Below are positions 27,511 to 37,495 of a stretch of 64,000 bases of DNA, one piece after another. The stretch spans positions 1-64,000 of the forward strand of contig CAZTTH010000018.1 in the NCBI GenBank assembly GCA_964615975.1, given 5' to 3'. The notes beneath the pieces are model-generated. The model had not been told where the DNA came from and did no database searches. It saw only the letters and a list, made by a program, of their open reading frames with translations. The translations under genes and the position numbers were made by a program. Numbering within the stretch: position 1 is the first letter of the stretch; every line of letters begins with the position of its first letter. The DNA comes from CAZTTH01 sp964615975. GTDB taxonomy: Bacteria; Verrucomicrobiota; Lentisphaeria; JABSQK01; JAJFLO01.

Positions 27511-30207
27511 TCAGAGCAGATCAAATATCACCTTGTGGACGATATGACTCAACTCATTGAGGTCGAAAGGTTTGGTTATCATCCCAATAAATCCATACTG
27601 TTTATGGTTGGCGATTACCGGTTCATTCGCATACCCACTGGAGACAATAGCTTTGACCTTGGAATCAAGTCCTTTCAATTCATTGAGAATTTCAACCCCA
27701 CTCATTTGGCCCGGCAAGGTTAAATCCAATATAACCACATCGAATCCCGCCTTACTATTCATTTTCTGACCATAGAGCGAAATGGCTTCATGAGCATCTG
27801 CGGTCGAAATCACCTGATATCCCAAACAAGTTAATATAGTTGTTGCTGTTTCTCTGACAGTAACTTCATCATCACATAAGAGGATATTTCCATTGCCCTT
27901 GATCGGAGCCATTTTTTGGGGTTTATTTTCCCTGGTCACATTCATCAGACTGACCGGCAGATAAACCTTAAATGAAGACCCCATTCCGGGTTGAGATTCA
28001 ACCAGAATGGTTCCATTATGTCGCTTAATAATTGAATAACAAATCGCCAGTCCAAGTCCGTTGCCTTTTGCTTTGGTTGAGTAATAGGGATCAAATATTT
28101 TATTAATATTTTCCGGGTGAATCCCGATGCCACGATCCGTGATATCGATCATGACGTATTTTCCTATTGCCAGATTGGGTATCATCAAGTCCGCGGTTTG
28201 TTCAAAATCAGCCAGGGTCACTTTAATTATACCGCCGTCCGGCATGGCTTGATTCGCGTTAATAACCAGATTCTGAATTACCTGACCAATTTGTCCTTCA
28301 TCAATTTCAACGTTGGCAATTTGAGGTGGGAGGTTAAATTCGCATTTTGATTTGCTGCCACGGAGAGCAAATGTGGCTGATTCTGTAACCACTTCGACGA
28401 GGGATGCGGCTTTGCGAATCGGGGCGCCGCCGCGTGAAAAAGTCAACAGCTGATAGGTTAAATTTTTAACACGTTTGGTCGCAAATTCAGCCTCCTGCAA
28501 GATGGTTGATACTGGTTCATTCTTGTTGATGATCTCACGCGCCAATGAAATATTGCCCATGATTCCAGTCATGAGATTATTAAAATCATGGGCTATTCCC
28601 CCTGCCAATACACCAAGAGATTCCAATTTTGCCGACTTTTGCAATTCCATTTCGGTTTTGCGTTGATCCGTTATATCTCTTACTATCAGGACAATTCCCA
28701 GCATTTCTCCTGCGGTATTGTAAATTGGTGCACAAGACTGGGAGATCAATCGTTTATTATTGTCGCGATCGATCAAGATGACATCCTGTGTAAATGAAAG
28801 ATCATTAGTGCTTTGAGTGCCACGGATTATGCGATGAAAAGGATTGTCAAGTGGTTGAACAGTGGTTTCATCGATAATTTGATAAATCTCGAGGATTGAA
28901 CGCCCGAGGGCTTCGCGTTGAGTCCAGCCGGTTAATTTTTCAGCATTGGGATTGATCAGATTAACGATACCCTTGATATCCGTGGCAATCATCCCTTCAG
29001 TAATCGATCGCAGAGTGACCGATAAGCGCTCCTTTTCTTCGACCAAAGCCGCTTCAGTTTTTTTTCGCTCGGTTATATCCCTGATCACTCCGGTAAAATG
29101 ACGTTCATCATTTTCATGAAATTCACTGAACGATATTTCAAAGGGAAATTTCTGGCCATTCTTACGTCGTCCGATCAACTCCACGCCGGTCCAGGGTATA
29201 TGTTTGATGCCTGTTGTCATATAACGGGTGATTGAAAAAAGATGCTTTGCCTGCAACGATTCAGGCATCAGGATAATCAGCGATTGACCAACCAACTCAT
29301 CAGGTTTATAGCCAAAAACTGTTTCAACCGCATGGTTGGCAAAGAGAATCGTGCTATCTCCATTGATAGTAATTATGGCATCGGTCGCGGTTTCAGCCAG
29401 GAGCCGGTAACGTTGCTCACTGACTTTTAATTCTGAAGTTGCTTTTTGTTTCTCTGAGACATCCCGGAAAACCAGGACCACGCCAATCACATTGCCCTTA
29501 TCGTCCTTGATCGGTGCAGCACTATCTTCTATAGGATGGTGGGAACCATCGCGAGCTATCAAGATGGTATGGTTTGCCAACCCCACCACAATTCCTTCCT
29601 GGATAACCCGGGGAATGGGACTATCCGCCTTTTCACCGGAAGTTTCATTGATTATAATGAACACTTCGTTGAAATCCCTGCCTACAGCAACATTCTTATC
29701 CCAGCCGGTCAATCGTTCGGCAGTTTTATTCATAAATCGTATTTTGCCGCTGTCGTTGGTGGCAATAACTGCGTCACCAATACTGGCTAGGGTGGTGGAC
29801 AACCACCGTTCGCTTTCCCTGAGTTGTTTTTCCACCTTATGTTTGTGCAGGGCAATGGCAACCACTGAATTGAGCTCACGCACATCAAAAGGTTTTAGTA
29901 AATAACCATACGGTTCGATAACCTTGACACGGGAAACCATTTCCTTGTCAGAATAGGCGGTGAGGAAAATGAAGGGAACATCGATTTCATCCTTGATCTT
30001 CTGGGCGGTCGTAATGCCATCGATTTTGCCCTTGATTTTGATATCCATTAAAATGAGATCAGGCAATAGTTCACGCGCCAGTTTAATTGCCGATTCCCCG
30101 GTGGCAGCATAGGTTGGCACCGTATACCCCAAATGGGTTAATTGGTTCTGTAAATCCATGGCCGTTATCGCTTCGTCTTCAACTATCAAGATCGTTTCAT
30201 TCGCCAT
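27511..30207 (-). CDS. Hybrid histidine kinase (REC, three PAS, HisKA, HATPase, REC)
   Basis: The 898-residue soluble protein has an N-terminal receiver with D55 (LPDLILMDIKIKG), three PAS domains (about 130-255, 265-385 and 390-515), HisKA with H540 in GGIAHDFNNLMTG, HATPase (about 635-750) and a C-terminal receiver with D828 in VVILDLTLPGQMSG. It lies 60 bases downstream of the ammonium-transporter kinase and would be co-transcribed with it. Its N-terminal receiver may be the target of that upstream HisKA_2 kinase, a plausible relay. Convergent with 25792-27411. Confidence 0.9.
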   Translation of the reverse strand: MANETILIVEDEAITAMDLQNQLTHLGYTVPTYAATGESAIKLARELLPDLILMDIKIKGKIDGITTAQKIKDEIDVPFIFLTAYSDKEMVSRVKVIEPYGYLLKPFDVRELNSVVAIALHKHKVEKQLRESERWLSTTLASIGDAVIATNDSGKIRFMNKTAERLTGWDKNVAVGRDFNEVFIIINETSGEKADSPIPRVIQEGIVVGLANHTILIARDGSHHPIEDSAAPIKDDKGNVIGVVLVFRDVSEKQKATSELKVSEQRYRLLAETATDAIITINGDSTILFANHAVETVFGYKPDELVGQSLIILMPESLQAKHLFSITRYMTTGIKHIPWTGVELIGRRKNGQKFPFEISFSEFHENDERHFTGVIRDITERKKTEAALVEEKERLSVTLRSITEGMIATDIKGIVNLINPNAEKLTGWTQREALGRSILEIYQIIDETTVQPLDNPFHRIIRGTQSTNDLSFTQDVILIDRDNNKRLISQSCAPIYNTAGEMLGIVLIVRDITDQRKTEMELQKSAKLESLGVLAGGIAHDFNNLMTGIMGNISLAREIINKNEPVSTILQEAEFATKRVKNLTYQLLTFSRGGAPIRKAASLVEVVTESATFALRGSKSKCEFNLPPQIANVEIDEGQIGQVIQNLVINANQAMPDGGIIKVTLADFEQTADLMIPNLAIGKYVMIDITDRGIGIHPENINKIFDPYYSTKAKGNGLGLAICYSIIKRHNGTILVESQPGMGSSFKVYLPVSLMNVTRENKPQKMAPIKGNGNILLCDDEVTVRETATTILTCLGYQVISTADAHEAISLYGQKMNSKAGFDVVILDLTLPGQMSGVEILNELKGLDSKVKAIVSSGYANEPVIANHKQYGFIGMITKPFDLNELSHIVHKVIFDLL

Positions 30208-30267
30208 GCACGTCCTCCATTATTATCGCTTTCGCCAAGTGTGAAATCATTAAAACAACAGAATCGA

Positions 30268-33200
30268 TTAAATTTGTTTAAATTTTATGTGAAATTCAGT
30301 GCCGTTTTGTCGGGTTAGATCAATACTTCCATCCAATTGTTTTACCAACGCATGGACTAATTTCAATCCCAATGTCGCAGGCTGGGACAAGTTAAAATTT
30401 ACCGGAATACCTATGCCATTGTCACTAATCACTAATAAATATTCTTGATTTTGCTCCGCTGTGAGAGCAATCATTATCGTCGCCTTGAGGTGATCCTGGT
30501 TAAAATATTCTTGAGTAAAAGCATATTTGATGGAATTTGATACCAGTTCAGTTATGATCAGTCCACATGGCAATGCGGTATCAATTCCCAAGGCAATAGG
30601 TTCGACCGCGATCGTAATATGAATTTTGTTGGTATCAATTTTATAGCTGCCGCAGAGAAAGCTGATTATACTGGAGATATAACCAGAGATATCGACTCGC
30701 GCCAAGTCACTTGATCCATACAGTCGTTCATGAATCAATGCCATGGAACGTATGCGATGCTGGCTTTCTCTGAAAATTTCAATCGTATGAGGATCACTAA
30801 TATTTGATGATTGCAAGTTGAGGATACTGGTTATAACCTGCAGATTATTTTTAACGCGATGATGAATTTCCTGTAATAACACCACTTTTTCGTCCAAAGA
30901 TTGTTTTAATCGGTTTTCCGCCATGACCTGTTCGGTGATATCTTCACCTGTGGAGAGATATTGAACAATTTCGCCGCGATCATTGATAATGGGAGTGATG
31001 GTTTTTTGTTCATAATAAAGCTGACCATTCTTTTTGCGGTTTTTAAATATGTCACGAAAGACATTGCCTGAAAGAATGGTTGACCAGAGATTTTCATAAT
31101 ATTCTGCTGGGTGTTCACCGGATTTCAAAATCCGCGGTGTGTGCCCCAGTACTTCTTCCGGTTCGTAACCAGTCAATTGGACAAAAGAGGGATTGACAAA
31201 TTCGATTATCCCCGAATGGTTGGTTATCATTACATTATCCGCGGTTTGCTTGACCGCGCTGGATAATTTATACAATTCAATTTCAGTGCTTTTGCGATTA
31301 CTAATGTCTTCAAAGGTACCGACATAACTGCTGATTGCTCCATGATCATCATGAATTGATGTCACCCTGACATTAACCCAAATCAGTTTATTGGTTGGAG
31401 AAAGGATTTGCATTTCCCATGTGTCATCGGCCTCGGCACTCATGTCGGTTTTAAATAGCTGGGAGAATTTTTCTTGATCCTGATCAAGAAATACTTCCCG
31501 CGCATATTTTTGGATCACCTGTTCCGCATTCAAGCCAGTGATGCTTTGCCAGCGCGGATTCACATATATAATTTTTCCGTCTCGATCCATTTCAAATATG
31601 CCCATCGGCGATGAATTACTCAAGGAACTGTAGCGCTTTACAGCTTGTTCGGCTTCGAGTCTCATTTCTCGGTGATCCTGGAGCAGATTAAGCGTCGCAC
31701 GCCGTGCCTTATTGAGCTTGACAACCTGTTCCTGGAGGGAATTCCGGGTGACATTTAATGTTTCCTTTTCTCGCTCAAGCTGTTGGAGATAAATGCTGGC
31801 TTGAATTTCCATTTTTTGTTGTTCGGTTATATCCCGTACCAGACCGGTGTAGACAATTTCCTTTTCCATTTTGCTGAGATTTACAGTCATCTCAATGGGG
31901 AAGGTTGTTTGATTTTTACGTCGTGCCAGAAACACATTTTTGGTGGGCGATGAGTCAGTGTTCATGCGGATATATTCATTGATGTTAAAGGAATTGAGCG
32001 GGATGGAAAAACCCGGTTGTTGAGCGATAATTTTCATAATGGACAAGCCGATTATTTCCGCGGCTGAATAGCCAAAAAGTTTTTCGGCGCCGGGATTGGC
32101 ACTGTTGATAATACCCTGCTTGCTAAAGGTGATGATCCCATCGCGTAAGTCCCTGATGATGATTTCACTTCGGTTCAGCGCCTTTTGCAACGCTTCCATC
32201 ACTCGATTATATCCTTCGGCAATTATTCCTACTTCGGTGAAGGGCTCGACTTTCAATCGTAAATTAAGGTCATTGGTGGTTATCTGTTTTTCCATCCCGG
32301 ACAATAAGTCATACAATTCATTTCGAACCCCATGTTCAGAGACATTTAACCCTTGTTCTTCGGCATCGCGACTGACCCGCAAAGGAAAATATTTATTTAT
32401 CCTTCTCAGTATCAGGTATCCCGCCAGATATGTCCATACTGCGGCGACAAGGATGCCGAGTAATTGGATAATCAATTGTTGACTACGTGTCAATCCGGTA
32501 TTGAGAATCCGCAAATCACCAAATATCGCCACTGCGATTGTTCCCCATATACCACCGGCAAGATGTACCGGGATGGCTCCCACCGCATCATCCAGTCGCA
32601 TGCGCAACAAGATGTCGTTTATGACGATCATCCAGAAGCTTCCGATTATACCAATCAGAACTGCTGTGGTATTTGATACGGCATGACATGATGCAGTAAT
32701 TGAAACCATTCCGGCCAGAGAACCGTTCATCAGCAGAATCACATCAGGTTTCGAACTTCGCCGCCATCCCACAATCAACGCAATTATCCCGCCTGCGACA
32801 CCCGCTAACAGGGTATTCAAGATGATTGGACTGATTTGCTGATTAAGTTTTAATGTGCTGCCGCCATTAAACCCCACCCATCCTATCCATAAAAAAATAA
32901 CCCCCAATACCGACATCGGAATATTGCTGCTGGTGAAATCATTGTGTTTCCCGTCCGCGTTAAAACGCCCGATTCTGGGGCCAATGATCATAATGGTATA
33001 CAGCGCCAACCACCCCCCAATGGAATGAACCACGGTAGATCCGGCAAAATCAACAAACCCTAAATTTTTGAGCCAGCCCCGGGCCCCGGTTGTCGATGAC
33101 TCGTACCAGGCCCAATGACCGTAAAGCGGATAAATTAATCCGGCAATAAGGATGACAATCACCAGATACGCAGAAAAATGTATTCGCTCGGCGGTCGCGC

Positions 33201-33525
33201 CAGATACGATCGAAGCAGAGGTAGCGCAAAACAACACTGCGAAAAGGAAAAAAGCCGACCACCAATAATGCTGATCAGTAAACGTTAAAAACCATTGGCT
33301 GGTGCCGAACATCCCATTCCAACTGCTGCCAAACATGAGGGCAAAACCAAATCCCCAAAACAAGATTAAGGGAAGTATAATCGACATGAGATTTTTAATG
33401 GCCACATTGATATTGTTTTTCGATCGAGTCATGCCGGTTTCAAAACACAAGAATCCTGCCTGCATGAATAAGATCAAGATCGAACAAAATAAAATCCAAA
33501 CAACATCAAGCATTGTGTGTGACAT
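30268..33525 (-). CDS. Ammonium transporter (Amt) fused to multi-PAS histidine kinase
   Basis: The 1085-residue protein starts with a complete Amt channel (about 1-385, some 11 helices). The twin pore histidines are present: H167 in DFAGSTVVHSIGGW and H321 in GAIPVHLAGGIWG, with D159 before the first. A linker (about 400-450, VEPFTEVGIIAEGYNRVMEAL) joins it to PAS domains (about 455-575, 635-750 and 755-875) and a HisKA_2 kinase with the EIHHRVKNNLQ box (H888/H889) and HATPase (about 970-1085). It resembles the ammonium-sensing kinase Amt5 described from the anammox bacterium Kuenenia, where the Amt part senses rather than transports. Here it lies between a haem sensor gene and another kinase. 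Confidence 0.92.
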   Translation of the reverse strand: MSHTMLDVVWILFCSILILFMQAGFLCFETGMTRSKNNINVAIKNLMSIILPLILFWGFGFALMFGSSWNGMFGTSQWFLTFTDQHYWWSAFFLFAVLFCATSASIVSGATAERIHFSAYLVIVILIAGLIYPLYGHWAWYESSTTGARGWLKNLGFVDFAGSTVVHSIGGWLALYTIMIIGPRIGRFNADGKHNDFTSSNIPMSVLGVIFLWIGWVGFNGGSTLKLNQQISPIILNTLLAGVAGGIIALIVGWRRSSKPDVILLMNGSLAGMVSITASCHAVSNTTAVLIGIIGSFWMIVINDILLRMRLDDAVGAIPVHLAGGIWGTIAVAIFGDLRILNTGLTRSQQLIIQLLGILVAAVWTYLAGYLILRRINKYFPLRVSRDAEEQGLNVSEHGVRNELYDLLSGMEKQITTNDLNLRLKVEPFTEVGIIAEGYNRVMEALQKALNRSEIIIRDLRDGIITFSKQGIINSANPGAEKLFGYSAAEIIGLSIMKIIAQQPGFSIPLNSFNINEYIRMNTDSSPTKNVFLARRKNQTTFPIEMTVNLSKMEKEIVYTGLVRDITEQQKMEIQASIYLQQLEREKETLNVTRNSLQEQVVKLNKARRATLNLLQDHREMRLEAEQAVKRYSSLSNSSPMGIFEMDRDGKIIYVNPRWQSITGLNAEQVIQKYAREVFLDQDQEKFSQLFKTDMSAEADDTWEMQILSPTNKLIWVNVRVTSIHDDHGAISSYVGTFEDISNRKSTEIELYKLSSAVKQTADNVMITNHSGIIEFVNPSFVQLTGYEPEEVLGHTPRILKSGEHPAEYYENLWSTILSGNVFRDIFKNRKKNGQLYYEQKTITPIINDRGEIVQYLSTGEDITEQVMAENRLKQSLDEKVVLLQEIHHRVKNNLQVITSILNLQSSNISDPHTIEIFRESQHRIRSMALIHERLYGSSDLARVDISGYISSIISFLCGSYKIDTNKIHITIAVEPIALGIDTALPCGLIITELVSNSIKYAFTQEYFNQDHLKATIMIALTAEQNQEYLLVISDNGIGIPVNFNLSQPATLGLKLVHALVKQLDGSIDLTRQNGTEFHIKFKQI

Positions 33526-33536
33526 AAAAGCGGGAC

Positions 33537-34670
33537 CTAGATCGGTGAATTCTCAATATCATCCAAATCGTATTTCGGCGGGCTGCCGTGCTGAATTAAA
33601 ATTTTATTGATTTCAGTTTTGAGTTTCAGCATATCATTTTCACGCTCGATCGCAAAGGAATTAAATAGATCCACTTCCCTGCGACTCTCCTCGGATTCGA
33701 TCAGTGCTTGTTTTAGTTGCAGTTCCGCTATTTTACGCACTTCATTTTCATGGTGGAGCGTGGCATTCATACTTTCCAGTTTCTCTTTTTGTTCTGCCAG
33801 AATAGCTTCCATTTTTTTCTGTTTGATGATTTCAGCTTTCATTTGCGAATTCAAGTTCTTGGTTTTTAAGGCAAAATCCTGAGCTTGTTTATAGGATTTT
33901 CTTAATCCTCCAATGGTCATGTACAGACAGCCCAGTCCGCCCAAACAAAGAACGGTCGTCATTGCGATGGCTTCCCAGATGCCTTGTCGGATTTGCTCAT
34001 TAATGTTCTCCATCGGGAGGATGATCTCCAGCACCCCTCTGACATCCCCCTCCTTCCAGTCGCGCTTGGGACTCTCAGGGTGAGTATTATGGCAGGAAAC
34101 GCAGCGTTCTTGCATGAAGTCAGCGGTGGCATAACGAATCGAATAGCGATCTCCATAGGATTCAAAACTATAGTATGGCTGATCCGGGTGTATGCGTAAT
34201 ATCTCCAGTGCATCTTGTTCAAACTTATCGCGGGCGCCTCCTGATTTCCGAAAGGGGAAGGGATAATCGCTATAGAGCCGGGTGGTGGCGCCTTTCATGG
34301 TTTCACTGATTTTTTCGCCCAGCATAATACTCAGGGTGGCGGGCAAAGGAATCGCTCCGGTCACATCCTTATAATTATGGACAACCTTCCCGTTGTTTTC
34401 TCTGATGGGCGTGACCACCTCTGAAGTATATAAAACCCGGAAGTCAGCAATCGCCTGGGAAAACAGACTGGCGTAATACAATGCGGTTTTTTCTGAAATA
34501 ATACTTGTTAGGCGAAAAAACTGCCAGGTGATCAACATGAAGGCGATTATGGTGACCACACATAAGAAGCGAAAGGAGCGGCGAACAATGAAAGTGGTTA
34601 ATTTAGAATCCGGATCTTTCTCCAAGATAATGGGAGCCTCTTCAGTTACCACATGCTCAGGATAATCCAT
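33537..34670 (-). CDS. DUF3365 c-type haem membrane sensor with C-terminal coiled coil
   Basis: The 377-residue protein has a transmembrane helix at about 33-57, a periplasmic domain (about 58-225) of the DUF3365/Tll0287 type with one c-type haem motif CVSCH (C190-H194) and RYATADFMQERC just before it, a second helix at about 232-254, and a cytoplasmic coiled coil (about 258-370). It has no kinase or output domain of its own. The next gene (11 bases away) is the Amt-kinase fusion, so it probably passes a redox or gas signal from the periplasm to a partner kinase. Position and helices support a role as a co-sensor; ligand unknown. Confidence 0.8.
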   Translation of the reverse strand: MDYPEHVVTEEAPIILEKDPDSKLTTFIVRRSFRFLCVVTIIAFMLITWQFFRLTSIISEKTALYYASLFSQAIADFRVLYTSEVVTPIRENNGKVVHNYKDVTGAIPLPATLSIMLGEKISETMKGATTRLYSDYPFPFRKSGGARDKFEQDALEILRIHPDQPYYSFESYGDRYSIRYATADFMQERCVSCHNTHPESPKRDWKEGDVRGVLEIILPMENINEQIRQGIWEAIAMTTVLCLGGLGCLYMTIGGLRKSYKQAQDFALKTKNLNSQMKAEIIKQKKMEAILAEQKEKLESMNATLHHENEVRKIAELQLKQALIESEESRREVDLFNSFAIERENDMLKLKTEINKILIQHGSPPKYDLDDIENSPI

Positions 34671-34696
34671 CGGACGACCGGACCTTGTAAGTAGAT

Positions 34697-37306
34697 TTAG
34701 TTGCGATCGGGCAATTGCTTGTAGGTATCGTAATAATGGATGGCAAAACCAATGAAATGTTCGTGTGTGTTGAATGCGTCAGCGACTTCTTCCAACACAT
34801 CTTCCATGTAACTTTTGCTGGTCCCTGAAAAGGTAATTTTGGCATGCATATTTTCAATCGATTCAAATCCTGCCATGCTCAAGTGGCCGTTATTTTTGCG
34901 TTGTTCAAAAGGAGTGAAGCCATTATAACCCCCATCTTCCTTAAGCATACCTTTCGCCCACACTCCCAATTTTTGTAGGTCCGCGTTCGGATCAAAACGC
35001 GTATAACCATATAGTTCATATAAATTCATCAGTGCGGCATTATACGCGATGAGATTCGCTATATTCTTCGTTTTTGCCAATCCCATCAAGTTCATGTTGC
35101 CGGAGCGGATGACGCGCACTGGAAATGAGTTAATATTACTCATGAATGAAACTGATTGCGCATTATTATTTGTTATTTTTCCGTTATTTTCCGGGACTGC
35201 ATAGACAAAACTTACGTCGATCGGTTCATATTTAAATGTTTCGACCCCCAGGTAAATCTTTTTTCCCATTTTATTGGCATAATTTACTTCACTCTCGCCA
35301 TGCTTGATAATGCCGTCGGCGCCGCCAGCGAAATTGCGATAATCCATGATCCCGATGTTATCGACAATATCGATCAGGTGTTGCGCGGCATTTTTTCGTG
35401 CGCCATTAAATTCCAATTCATATTTCAACGAACCGTCATCATTTTTAGCTTCATCAAACCAAAAGGGGATATCAATCCCATAGACCATTTCACTTCCCGA
35501 TGCTTTCAATAAATCCATTACTTTTTGATTAAGATTGAAAAATTGGGTGAGGATGTTGGTTGATTGCGGACCAGCAAATCCCAGTAATTGATAAGGTTCA
35601 TTGTCAAGATGGATGCCATAAAATCGTGATTCGACTGGTGAATCGCGATTGAATTCAATCAGGCTGCGTACCTGCGCCAGAACCCGGGGATGTTGTTCAC
35701 TTAAAACATATTCGGGATAACCATCGAGTGCGTGAATCAGTATCCCTTTGCTGGATGCCTCTTTGATGAGGGCGCGCATATCTTCCGGATAGGAAATTAT
35801 ACAGCTGACATTTTCGGTCAGATCGTTTTCAAATCGATAGATCAACTGGAGAAAGAGTTCATTGACTTGATATTGCTTGCAAAAGGCAAAGAATTCCCTG
35901 CGATAATCCTTTTCAAACAATAATTTATCCGTAAACCATACCCACATGGCGCGTGACAACTGGCGTGGGGGCAGGTTGGGAGTTGAGGATTCGCGGGAAA
36001 AGGGTATCGAACAAGACGGCTTTTCTTTGAAATTTATATCATCGATATACACCGTGCCCTTGCTTTTTTCAGTAAAATTGAACACCAAAGTGCTGGCTTT
36101 GGTCGACATTAACTTGAAAGCCCGATAAGGAACAATTATTTCCTGCCACTCGGTCGTCAACGGGCCGCCAAGAAATTCGGATGCCAATCCTGCGGGTTTG
36201 GAATCTTCTTTGGCAAGCCATTGGGGATCCGCGATCTGAATAGTAAAATCTTCCCCGCCCACTTCTCCCTTGACCCAAAATGAGAGATAGGGGAAATGAG
36301 ATATATCGAGATATTTCGCTGTGGAGTTTAGGTTTTCATCATTAAATAAATGGAACCAAATACCACAAAATCCCTCCGCGGCTTTGGTGTAATTTAATTT
36401 CAATGACCGACCATTTGTTCCCCGGAACTGTCTGCGGGTCAAATGCATGGTTATGGTTGATTCACCGGCCTGAAAATGGTTGTAGTAGCCACCCTGATTC
36501 GTGGTAATATTATTATCGATGTTCCAGATCTCCAGCAACTTACACGATGAGTCGGGCGAGGAAATGGTCATGGCGGCAGGGTTCGCGGGCGCCGGACTGG
36601 CGGAGGTCGGATTAATTGCAGATTTTACGGTGGAATTTACCTCGCTAATCGATGGCATCGGGGGGGGGATTTCCGGGGCGGCATTCCGGACGGTGTTCAT
36701 CGGTTCATCCAATGTCTTCAGGCTGATATTATCAACATATATCACACCAGCTCCAGGTGCATTAAAATTGAATATCAACTTGGTAATGATCAACTGTTTC
36801 AGGCTGAACATCGGCAGGGGAATAGAGACTTCCTGCCATTGGGTGGTTATTCCGCCGGTTAAATACTTTGTGATCATGCCGGCAGAATTAACCTGAGTCA
36901 TATCGGTTTTTACCACGGGCAAAACTTCAAGGGAAAAATTTTCGCCACCTTGATCACCTTTTACCCACAGGGTTAAACGCTGATAATTACCCATGTTTAA
37001 AAACGCATGACTATTTTGCGGCGAATCGGTTTCGTCGTAAAGGGTCATCTCGATTTTACCCGCACCATCTCCAGGGTTGCGATAAATGATTTTCAGGCTT
37101 CGACCCTGATCACCATGTGCGACGTTGCGATCAAGATAAAAGTCTGCTTGTGAGGTTCCGGAGGTGACACTTTTATAACTCCCTCCCAACTCATTCATGA
37201 TTCCGCGATCAAAGGTCGCGATGGCAAGTTCATTGGCATGGATCGATATCGCCATGATGAGGGTAGCGAAAATAATCAAAGTGACGATGGCGTTAATCGG
37301 TTTCAT
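34697..37306 (-). CDS. Exported protein with two CBM-like domains and a putative glycoside-hydrolase barrel
   Basis: The 869-residue protein has a signal peptide (about 1-25) and two beta-sandwich domains similar to each other and to carbohydrate-binding modules (about 28-195 and 260-425); both end in a strand such as GVIYVDNISLKT or GTVYIDDINFKE, the pattern of CBM11/CIA30-like folds. A Pro/Ser/Ala linker joins them. The C-terminal half (about 440-865) looks like a TIM-barrel hydrolase: RAMWVWFTDKL, then YGIHLDNEPYQLLGF with D568 and E570 as candidate acids. I cannot name a family. It precedes the haem sensor gene by only 26 bases and follows the beta-barrel protein gene. Confidence 0.6.
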   Translation of the reverse strand: MKPINAIVTLIIFATLIMAISIHANELAIATFDRGIMNELGGSYKSVTSGTSQADFYLDRNVAHGDQGRSLKIIYRNPGDGAGKIEMTLYDETDSPQNSHAFLNMGNYQRLTLWVKGDQGGENFSLEVLPVVKTDMTQVNSAGMITKYLTGGITTQWQEVSIPLPMFSLKQLIITKLIFNFNAPGAGVIYVDNISLKTLDEPMNTVRNAAPEIPPPMPSISEVNSTVKSAINPTSASPAPANPAAMTISSPDSSCKLLEIWNIDNNITTNQGGYYNHFQAGESTITMHLTRRQFRGTNGRSLKLNYTKAAEGFCGIWFHLFNDENLNSTAKYLDISHFPYLSFWVKGEVGGEDFTIQIADPQWLAKEDSKPAGLASEFLGGPLTTEWQEIIVPYRAFKLMSTKASTLVFNFTEKSKGTVYIDDINFKEKPSCSIPFSRESSTPNLPPRQLSRAMWVWFTDKLLFEKDYRREFFAFCKQYQVNELFLQLIYRFENDLTENVSCIISYPEDMRALIKEASSKGILIHALDGYPEYVLSEQHPRVLAQVRSLIEFNRDSPVESRFYGIHLDNEPYQLLGFAGPQSTNILTQFFNLNQKVMDLLKASGSEMVYGIDIPFWFDEAKNDDGSLKYELEFNGARKNAAQHLIDIVDNIGIMDYRNFAGGADGIIKHGESEVNYANKMGKKIYLGVETFKYEPIDVSFVYAVPENNGKITNNNAQSVSFMSNINSFPVRVIRSGNMNLMGLAKTKNIANLIAYNAALMNLYELYGYTRFDPNADLQKLGVWAKGMLKEDGGYNGFTPFEQRKNNGHLSMAGFESIENMHAKITFSGTSKSYMEDVLEEVADAFNTHEHFIGFAIHYYDTYKQLPDRN

Positions 37307-37495
37307 GGCATGCCTTTCTAGAGCTTAGATTTTGAGTTTAATAAATGAACGCACTCACCATGATGGAAGAGGTGCGCGATTGTCACTGCGAATGATCGGT
37401 TCTCAGGCATCGGTTCTGATTAACTTCGCTTAAATCGATCCCGGAGGTCATATCCCGATTTGAACCCGGAAGCAGTCGGTTTGTTCACCGGCAGG

